In this document: in pieces, positions 59,401-64,000 of the stretch | Layout: every line of letters begins with the position of its first letter | Position numbering within the stretch: position 1 is the first letter of the stretch | NCBI RefSeq assembly: GCF_028826105.1 | Contig: NZ_JAQGPL010000001.1 | Location: 1,824,501-1,888,500, forward strand | Length of the DNA stretch: 64,000 nucleotides | Reading direction: 5' to 3' | Source of the DNA: Paenibacillus humicola | Lineage (GTDB): Bacteria > Bacillota > Bacilli > Paenibacillales > Paenibacillaceae | Notes under the pieces: generated by a model | What the model was told of the DNA's origin: nothing | The model's database searches: none | Seen by the model: the letters and a program-made list of their open reading frames with translations, nothing else | Translations under genes and position numbers: made by a program

Positions 59401-60787
59401 ATACCGCCGTAAGGATTCTGCTGAAACAAGCACGATTATAGTGCAGCGGACCGGTTCGCCGTTTAGTCCGGCAAAAGGTCGGCAGCGGCAGGCTGATACC
59501 GGGACAGCAGAAGCCGCAGCAATTGCGGATCAATACCAGGCCGGTTCAATGGGGGTTCGCCCGCTTATCGGACGTTTCATCGCGGGAGCCAAAGTATCGG
59601 CAGGTCGGTTATCCGGCGTCCATCGTTTCGCCCGGTCATTTGGACCGCAGCGGGAAAGTGGTTTCGGGAATATCCATCGTACGGAACGCGAAAACATTTC
59701 ATCAAGAGCTGTATTACCGTCTGCTCGTTCGGTCCGTCACAGGAACGATTCAATGCCGGTTCAGTTGATACGCGCTCTGCGCGAATCCGGCGGCTGGCGG
59801 CACGAGGGCCTGGCTTCATTCCGGGACGAAGCTTCGCTGCGATTAACGGCATCCCTTGTTACGCGTTATGCTGTGAACCCGTTTCGTTCCGGCGACGAAG
59901 AGCAGGCATCCATGCTGCATGGCTTTCAATCCGACGCTGCGCGGCAGCCGCGAACAGAGCCAAGCCGGAGAACCGGTGTTGCGGGACAGCCTTCCCTGAC
60001 GCTGAACCAAGGGGCACTCTCAGGAACGGCTGGACCGGCTCCGAGGACGCCGCGGCACGAGCTTCGTACGGGAGCGTCGGGACCGGCTGCGATATCGGTT
60101 GGGCATGGATATCGCACCGATGCCGTAAGGCAGGCGCTGAAAGTATGGCAGCCTCTCGTACAGCGCGCAGCCGTCGCGGCCCCGCCCGATGGCGCCGTGG
60201 CCGCGATTCGCGCAAAAGCGGCTGCGACGGCGCCGCCGGCAGGGGCGCTTTCGCGGACGGCTGCGCGGCAGGCGCAGCGCACGTCCGCGCCAGGGCTGGC
60301 AGCGGCGCCATCGCACCTCGCGCAGCGCACGTCCGCGCCGGGGCTGGCCGCGGCACCGCCGCGCCTCGCGCAGCGCGCGGCCGGCAGCGGCACGGCCCGC
60401 GCGGCGGCGCTCGCGGCCGATGTGCGGCGCCGCGCGCAGGCGCCGGCTGCCGCCGCGCCGGCGGACGCGCGCGCGCAATCCGCAGGCGCGGCGGATCCCG
60501 CGCTTGCGATGCACTACACCGCGGCCGCCCGCCAGCCCGCGCCGCCGCCGGCGGTCAACATGCGGCCGCCGGCGACGCTGCTGCACGCGGCGAAGCAGGC
60601 CGCCGCGGCCTCGCCCGCGCCGGTAGCCGCTGCGCCGCCGCAGGGCGCGACGCCCGGCTTCGACGCCCGGCAGCTGCAGCAAATGCTGGCGCAGCTGCCG
60701 CAGCTTCAGCCGGACGTGATCGCGGAGAACGTGTACAAAGCGCTGGAGAAAAAGATGAAATTCGAGCAGCGGCGCAGAGGCTTTTAA
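56486..60787 (+). CDS. Giant low-complexity eCIS protein of unknown function (1433 aa)
   Basis: I do not recognise this protein. ATG 56486 follows GGAAGGGGGG. An ordered-looking head (about 25-110: DKYRFVRRDGRERLALTLRE, QVRLQLQLQLLVPLHLQREH) leads into about 1100 residues rich in Arg, Gly, Ser, Thr and Pro, with a few patches such as SRIARLIREIQGRTVAITAV near 650 and ETVAKVKPLLHRT near 850. A tract of 16-residue repeats (AQRTSAPGLAAAPSHL, 1263-1294) precedes an Ala/Pro-rich tail that ends in LPQLQPDVIAENVYKALEKK and MKFEQRRRGF. The frame is open for 4.3 kb, and head and tail share it, so it is one gene. Placed between tube 2 and the LysM gene; a length ruler, tube cargo or plug is possible. 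Confidence 0.75.
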   Translation: MNRKGSGTPGEQSGEEPGRLGSARHALFAMAIRDKYRFVRRDGRERLALTLRESPYRAMPPAGSIVSVMRQVRLQLQLQLLVPLHLQREHREREWLRLVERLVRLAGEPSGEFVDRPDLHRAASSRANGRDGWQREADSGRNDRVTPAQLSFSARGNESGWAERPGTQNTGDVMPSGNAREKPDPDNGSSRDGRDVRSSPGQNGNGSFERGNDRTKDRRAAGTDPTGEDDAPDRGAGRSASAGGSGGAVQRRIDQTAETRPGLTANIGRRVSNLEAPELEAEDADRLASTGRRFNEAEPGGRTSRVLREAAGASAAGAGLAWKNRVGRGSYSQAIYSRLRRFLGETGERAAASPSRLVWRPPAMPERNPANAFIWRFTTTNGNRYDVVWQADALRAAASARFLRGAASSGKGSDALRGSASRRPEGVRRKAEYGDAGRSSADPSTVSSALPAAGRMRPIQPNAALSRVSAGQQPRTEESLSSSDQTGVKLVLKRELGDGAPPWSSPALRQRLAGVRRAISPSPDRSALGSQAQRGTAQAAGGQVNPARMSGGFLPSGSMPASKSIMRDQASRDAGTTSSRGTLPEPGLRRTSVRLTELVGRPRNDAEPANPGPAGGSGETIPVHRRLPGSGTPLFPNRKRQASRDQADLSGSLSFGGSRIARLIREIQGRTVAITAVSVFLAKTGKGLRDEETPTVMFGSPGVKRIVVQAVSRLKPTFMLHRESTRAVHTGRSEDAGRPDARTDSGANDWTHGSTREDSGHRLGQYERARRGASGSRTEGLAAKETAAVLRKDIIGSNREIAGAFRRTVRTGPVERHMEIRYRGGQPMIERLQRLILSNRRTLGGVATETVAKVKPLLHRTTAGPQPQHFSAQNGGLSPPGTGVRGTGDDLVRAANAGRRSRADAAVLAAPFEREVLNYRENDRLSRRPDLLLDYRENGQTGFFKRIAERVNGVFRVENLIRETGHRDKAGIYRRKDSAETSTIIVQRTGSPFSPAKGRQRQADTGTAEAAAIADQYQAGSMGVRPLIGRFIAGAKVSAGRLSGVHRFARSFGPQRESGFGNIHRTERENISSRAVLPSARSVRHRNDSMPVQLIRALRESGGWRHEGLASFRDEASLRLTASLVTRYAVNPFRSGDEEQASMLHGFQSDAARQPRTEPSRRTGVAGQPSLTLNQGALSGTAGPAPRTPRHELRTGASGPAAISVGHGYRTDAVRQALKVWQPLVQRAAVAAPPDGAVAAIRAKAAATAPPAGALSRTAARQAQRTSAPGLAAAPSHLAQRTSAPGLAAAPPRLAQRAAGSGTARAAALAADVRRRAQAPAAAAPADARAQSAGAADPALAMHYTAAARQPAPPPAVNMRPPATLLHAAKQAAAASPAPVAAAPPQGATPGFDARQLQQMLAQLPQLQPDVIAENVYKALEKKMKFEQRRRGF
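60272..60367 (+). repeat. Two 48-bp in-frame repeats in the giant gene
   Basis: 60272-60319 and 60320-60367 each encode AQRTSAPGLAAAP plus three residues (SHL or PRL); a third partial copy (AQRAAGSG) starts at 60368. A length-variable tract is possible. Confidence 0.85.
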
Positions 60788-60842
60788 CCGCGCTCGGCTC
60801 ACCGGTCAAGGGCTCGGGCATTCGTGAAGGAGCGCATGAAGC

Positions 60843-61469
60843 ATGGCGTTGAAAAAAGCGAAAATCATCGTAAACCGCGGCACCGGCGATGAAGAGCTGG
60901 AGGTGCTGTTCAATCCGAGCGAATACGCGCTGGAGTCGTCCAACAAATTCGCTTGGCAGACGATTCCGGGCCTGCAGACGCCAATCGCCCAGTTTATCAG
61001 CGGCGAAGCGACGACGCTCAGCATGGAGCTCTTTTTCGATTCCTATGAACAGGGAACGGATGTCCGCCTGAAGACGTCGAAAATTTCCAAGCTGCTCGAG
61101 GTCGACAAAGATTTGCACGCGCCGCCGAGCTGCCGTTTCGTGTGGGGCTCGCTCGATTTCAAGGGCGTCGTCGAACGCGTATCGCAGAAGTTTACGATGT
61201 TTCTGGATTCGGGGCTGCCCGTGCGGGCGACGCTTTCCGTATCGTTCCGCGCGCTGCAGAGCATGAAGGAGCAGTACCAGAACATTCCGCGCCAATCGGC
61301 GGACCGGACCAAGCACAGAATGCTGGCCCAGGGCGATCAGCTCTGGATGCTTGCGGCGGCGGAATACGAGGCCCCGGGCGAGTGGCGGGCGATCGCGGAG
61401 GCAAACGGCATCGACAATCCCCGGCGGCTTCAGACCGGACGCAAAATTATTATTCCGAGGCTGGATTGA
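60843..61469 (+). CDS. LysM-domain eCIS protein (Afp7-like)
   Basis: 208 aa. An N-terminal domain of about 150 residues (EVLFNPSEYALESSNKFAWQ, LSMELFFDSYEQGTDVRLKT) is followed by a LysM (HRMLAQGDQLWMLAAAEYEA, ANGIDNPRRLQTGRKIIIPR). In eCIS, Afp7 sits at the baseplate beside the spike; the LysM seems to act in assembly rather than in cell-wall binding. ATG 60843 follows GAAGGAG at about 60828-60834. Confidence 0.92.
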   Translation: MALKKAKIIVNRGTGDEELEVLFNPSEYALESSNKFAWQTIPGLQTPIAQFISGEATTLSMELFFDSYEQGTDVRLKTSKISKLLEVDKDLHAPPSCRFVWGSLDFKGVVERVSQKFTMFLDSGLPVRATLSVSFRALQSMKEQYQNIPRQSADRTKHRMLAQGDQLWMLAAAEYEAPGEWRAIAEANGIDNPRRLQTGRKIIIPRLD

Positions 61470-61472
61470 TCA

Positions 61473-62573
61473 ATGGCGGACGTTAAATTCGATAACAGCA
61501 CGTACACCTTCGATGCGCTCGAGCAAAAATACCGCGGCTTCTTCGCCCCTGCGTTCGAGGTCATGATCGACGGCACCAGCCTGATCCGGCAGAGCGTCGC
61601 CATCTCGTCGATCAAGGTCGATACGACGGTGGACAAGAAAGCCGACTCGTTCCATTTTACGGTCGACAACGCATTCGATCCGGTCCGGCGTGAGTTTCAG
61701 TGGGTCGATACGCTGCTTGCCGTCGGCAAATACACCGAAATCCGCATGGGCTACGCGGATAAGCTGGAGACGGTTTTTTACGGCCTGATCACGTCCGTCG
61801 CACTCGATTATCCGGCAGACGGGAATCCGACCGTGAGCGTCACCGGCATGGACATCTCTTTTTTGATGATGAAAGGGTCGCATTCCAATTCGTGGAAAGA
61901 GAAAAAGGACAGCGACGTCGTCAAGGCGATCGGTGCGAAATACGGGGCGACGCTTACGGTCGACGACACGCCGGTGACAAAGCCGATCATCGAGCAGATC
62001 CGGATGAACGATTTTCAGTTCATGAATGCGCTCGCCAAGGAAAACGATTATGATTTTTTCGTCGTCGGCAAGAAGCTGTTTTTCCGCAAGCCTAACCAAT
62101 CGAAGACGCCGGTCCTGACGCTTATGTACGGCAAAAACCTGCGCAGCTACTCGGCCAGCGTCGACATTTCGAACCAGGTCAGCCAGGTGATCGTGCGGGG
62201 CTTCGATATGAAAACGTCGCAGGCGATCGAAGCGCAGGCCGGCCAGATCGACATTATCGGGACGAACTCGCGAACCGGGAAAGACATCATGAACGGTCTC
62301 GCCTCGTATACGAAGGAATACGTCTATACGAACAGCCGCACGATGCAGGAAGCGCAGGAGCTGGCGAATGCGCTCATGAACGAGCGCGCAATGGATCTCG
62401 TGACGGGCTCCGGCGAAAGCATCGGCATCCCGGAAATTCGTGCCGGCCGCTATATCAAGCTGGACGGGCTCGGCGCCAAATTCAATCAGCCGATGTATTT
62501 GAAGCAGGTCAGTCACAGCATTTCGGCTTCCGGGTATTTGACGTCGTTCGAAGTGGGGGGCAATGCGATATGA
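61473..62573 (+). CDS. Spike/hub protein, phage late control D family (VgrG N-terminal)
   Basis: 366 aa: FAPAFEVMIDGTSLIRQSVA, YTEIRMGYADKLETVFYGLI, SVTGMDISFLMMKGSHSNSW, RMNDFQFMNALAKENDYDFF and SRTMQEAQELANALMNERAM are typical of gpD/gp27-like hubs. In Afp this domain and the next gene's are joined as Afp8; here they are separate, coupled by an ATGA overlap. Forms the trimeric hub under the tube. Confidence 0.92.
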   Translation: MADVKFDNSTYTFDALEQKYRGFFAPAFEVMIDGTSLIRQSVAISSIKVDTTVDKKADSFHFTVDNAFDPVRREFQWVDTLLAVGKYTEIRMGYADKLETVFYGLITSVALDYPADGNPTVSVTGMDISFLMMKGSHSNSWKEKKDSDVVKAIGAKYGATLTVDDTPVTKPIIEQIRMNDFQFMNALAKENDYDFFVVGKKLFFRKPNQSKTPVLTLMYGKNLRSYSASVDISNQVSQVIVRGFDMKTSQAIEAQAGQIDIIGTNSRTGKDIMNGLASYTKEYVYTNSRTMQEAQELANALMNERAMDLVTGSGESIGIPEIRAGRYIKLDGLGAKFNQPMYLKQVSHSISASGYLTSFEVGGNAI

Positions 62574-63286
62574 TGTTCGACATGGGCAGCGGGGGAAGGG
62601 ACGAGTCCGGCTTCGTGCAAGGCGTTATGCTGGCAGTCGTGACGAATAACAACGACCCCGAGAAGCTTGGACGGGTGAAGCTGAAATTTCCGCACCGGGA
62701 AATCGAGCAAGAGTCCGATTGGGCACGCACCTTGACGTTTATGGGCGGCAAGGACCGGGGCAGCCTGTTCATTCCCGAGGTCGGCGACGAGGTGCTGGTG
62801 GCGTTCCATATGGGCGATTTCAGCCAGCCTTACGTCATCGGTTCCTTATGGAGCAAGACGAATCCGGCACCTTCCGGGGCGGATGAGAAAAACAACATTC
62901 GCAAAATCAAATCGCGTTCGGGGCACGAGGTGATTTTTGACGATTCGGACGGCAGCGAGAAAATAACGGTCAAGACGAAAAAAGGGCATAAAATCGAGTT
63001 CGCCGACCAGAACGACGAAATCAAGCTGACCGACCAAAGCGGCAACCATAACGTCACGATTAGCGGCTCGGGCGCGGGCAACGTCACGGTCAAAAGCTCA
63101 TCCACCAAGCTGGAAATTACCGGCCAAGGCGACATTACGCTGTCAAGCGGCAAGTCCATTACGGTCAAATCGGCGCAGGTTAACATTGAAGCGCAGGCGG
63201 CGCTGAGCCTCAAGGGCGGTGCGACGGTCGACATCAAGTCGGACGGCATCGTCAACATTAAAGGCTCGCTGGTCAAAATCAATTAA
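62570..63286 (+). CDS. Spike protein, gp5/VgrG OB and beta-helix part
   Basis: 238 aa. The OB-fold (GVMLAVVTNNNDPEKLGRVK, RGSLFIPEVGDEVLVAFHMG, QPYVIGSLWSKTNPAP) is followed from about residue 110 by repeats of the needle-like beta-helix (HKIEFADQNDEIKLTDQSGN, HNVTISGSGAGNVTVKS, SGKSITVKSAQVNIEA, ATVDIKSDGIVNIKGSLVKI). This is the membrane-piercing tip. No PAAR tip gene is seen in the window; it may be further downstream. Confidence 0.93.
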   Translation: MMFDMGSGGRDESGFVQGVMLAVVTNNNDPEKLGRVKLKFPHREIEQESDWARTLTFMGGKDRGSLFIPEVGDEVLVAFHMGDFSQPYVIGSLWSKTNPAPSGADEKNNIRKIKSRSGHEVIFDDSDGSEKITVKTKKGHKIEFADQNDEIKLTDQSGNHNVTISGSGAGNVTVKSSSTKLEITGQGDITLSSGKSITVKSAQVNIEAQAALSLKGGATVDIKSDGIVNIKGSLVKIN

Positions 63287-63303
63287 AGCGGGAAGGTGAG
63301 CGC

Positions 63304-63702
63304 ATGGCCTCCTTTTTGGGAAAAGGGTGGAAATTTCCGATCGAGGTCGACGGGACGACCGGCCGGATTAAAATGGCGGAGCATGAGGACGACATCGCCG
63401 AGGCGATCCGCATCATTTTATCGACATCGAAAGGCGAACGCGCCATGCGGCCGGATTTCGGCTGCGGCATCCGGCGGTTCGTGTTCGAGACGACAGACGA
63501 AACGACGCTGCGGCTGCTGGAAACCGACGTCCTGGACGCGATCCGGGTCTGGGAGCCCCGCGTGCACGAGGTGGAGGTGCGGGCGATCCGGGATCAGGCG
63601 GCGCCGGGCAGGCTGCTGCTGAACGTTTCGTACGTCGTCCGGAGCACGAACAACCTGTTCAATCAGGTGTACCCCTTCTATTTGGATGAAGGGACGAAAT
63701 AA
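63304..63702 (+). CDS. Baseplate wedge protein, gp25 family (Afp9-like)
   Basis: 132 aa. KGWKFPIEVDGTTGRIKMAE, DIAEAIRIILSTSKGERAMR, PDFGCGIRRFVFETTDETTL and VWEPRVHEVEVRAI: the conserved EPR motif of gp25 proteins is intact. Links the baseplate to the sheath. ATG 63304 with GGAAGG. Confidence 0.93.
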   Translation: MASFLGKGWKFPIEVDGTTGRIKMAEHEDDIAEAIRIILSTSKGERAMRPDFGCGIRRFVFETTDETTLRLLETDVLDAIRVWEPRVHEVEVRAIRDQAAPGRLLLNVSYVVRSTNNLFNQVYPFYLDEGTK

Positions 63703-63726
63703 CGCAAAAGGCGGAAACGACGGACG

Positions 63727-64000
63727 ATGACGAATCCTACCCGCTACGGCGGCTTGCCCCTGGCGATCGACAAGCGCGACATGGCCGCTTTCGTGCGCTG
63801 GATGAAGGAGGCGGCTCCTTACTATACGCCGGAATGGCGGTTTTCGCCGGACGATCCGGACGCGGGCACGGCGCTCTTTTATTTGGCCGCCGATATGCTG
63901 CAGGAGAACGTGAAGCGGCTGAACCGCGCGCCGCAAAAAAACTTCATCGAATTTCTGAATCTGCTGCAAACGAGACTTCAGCCGGCCCGTCCCGCTTCCG
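63727..64000 (+). CDS. Baseplate J/Afp11-like protein, truncated by the window end
   Basis: The 91 visible residues include LPLAIDKRDMAAFVRWMKEA, APYYTPEWRFSPDDPDAGTA, LFYLAADMLQENVKRLNRAP and NFIEFLNLLQTRLQPARPAS, the N-terminus of large eCIS/phage baseplate wedge proteins. It has no stop codon before base 64000. The rest of the locus (further wedge proteins, fibre, tape measure, cargo) should lie outside. Confidence 0.85.
   Translation, partial: MTNPTRYGGLPLAIDKRDMAAFVRWMKEAAPYYTPEWRFSPDDPDAGTALFYLAADMLQENVKRLNRAPQKNFIEFLNLLQTRLQPARPAS

Noticed and set aside
48974..64000. Prophage
   Set aside because: No capsid, portal, terminase, lysis or integrase gene in 15 kb, and the AAA+ ATPase, DUF4255 cap and LysM protein are eCIS markers. 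The right edge is open, so this cannot be closed from the window alone.

Overview
The window looks like chromosomal DNA of a spore-forming Bacillota of the Paenibacillus/Cohnella type. The evidence is high GC coding DNA, many GTG/TTG starts behind strong GGAGG ribosome binding sites, sugar ABC importers with lipoprotein binding proteins and no ATPase of their own, YesM/YesN-like sensor-regulator pairs, a YjcZ-type spore micropeptide and a YaaH-like GH18 spore hydrolase. The assignment is inference; there is no rRNA gene in the window. I saw no tRNA, insertion sequence or CRISPR array.

Layout. (1) 1-7.6 kb, housekeeping: pyrD (5' end outside), a RelQ-type alarmone synthetase, DUF309, rsuA, a 30-aa YjcZ-like ORF on the minus strand, rsmF on the minus strand, then two GNAT acetyltransferases, a Nudix hydrolase and a HAD hydrolase. 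(2) 7.6-24.4 kb: two carbohydrate uptake loci. The first is a binding protein, two permeases and a histidine kinase/AraC-type response regulator. The second is a Gfo/Idh oxidoreductase, two LplB/LplC-type permeases, a large binding lipoprotein, a one-component membrane AraC regulator, an enolase-superfamily acid-sugar dehydratase and an alpha/beta hydrolase. (3) 24.8-30.8 kb: an ankyrin protein, then a four-carbon acid-sugar locus (PrpR/NtrC-like regulator, KdgT permease, DUF1537 kinase, PdxA2 dehydrogenase). The regulator has lost the sigma-54 contact loop, and a 17-bp palindrome recurs at its own gene and at the transporter promoter. (4) 31-41.3 kb: an IclR-controlled pentonate operon. A YjhG-type D-xylonate dehydratase, a FAH-family 2-keto-3-deoxypentonate dehydratase and a 2-oxoglutarate-semialdehyde dehydrogenase would turn D-xylonate into 2-oxoglutarate (lower Weimberg route). 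DUF6807, Gfo/Idh, aldo-keto reductase and polyol dehydrogenase genes follow. (5) 41.4-48.8 kb: a truncated nucleotidyltransferase remnant, a GH18 lipoprotein, four HAD phosphatases, a DUF4269 gene with a one-base frameshift, a eukaryotic-type HisA, DUF2164 and a methyltransferase.

(6) 49-64 kb: the most unusual region, an extracellular contractile injection system (eCIS, Afp/PVC-like) that runs off the right edge. In order: AAA+ ATPase, Pvc16/DUF4255 cap protein, an unrecognised beta-rich protein, sheath, tube 1, assembly chaperone, DUF6760, tube 2, a 1433-aa low-complexity protein I do not recognise, LysM (Afp7-like), gpD-like hub, gp5/VgrG-like spike, gp25-like baseplate and the start of a baseplate wedge protein. 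The 1433-aa gene is the best candidate for something undescribed. The locus also has odd initiation: an apparent ATC start for the cap gene, an unresolved start for DUF6760, and a 12-codon minicistron just before the sheath gene.

Coding calls rest on reading conserved motifs by eye; no database search was run. Promoters, operators and terminators are pattern matches only.
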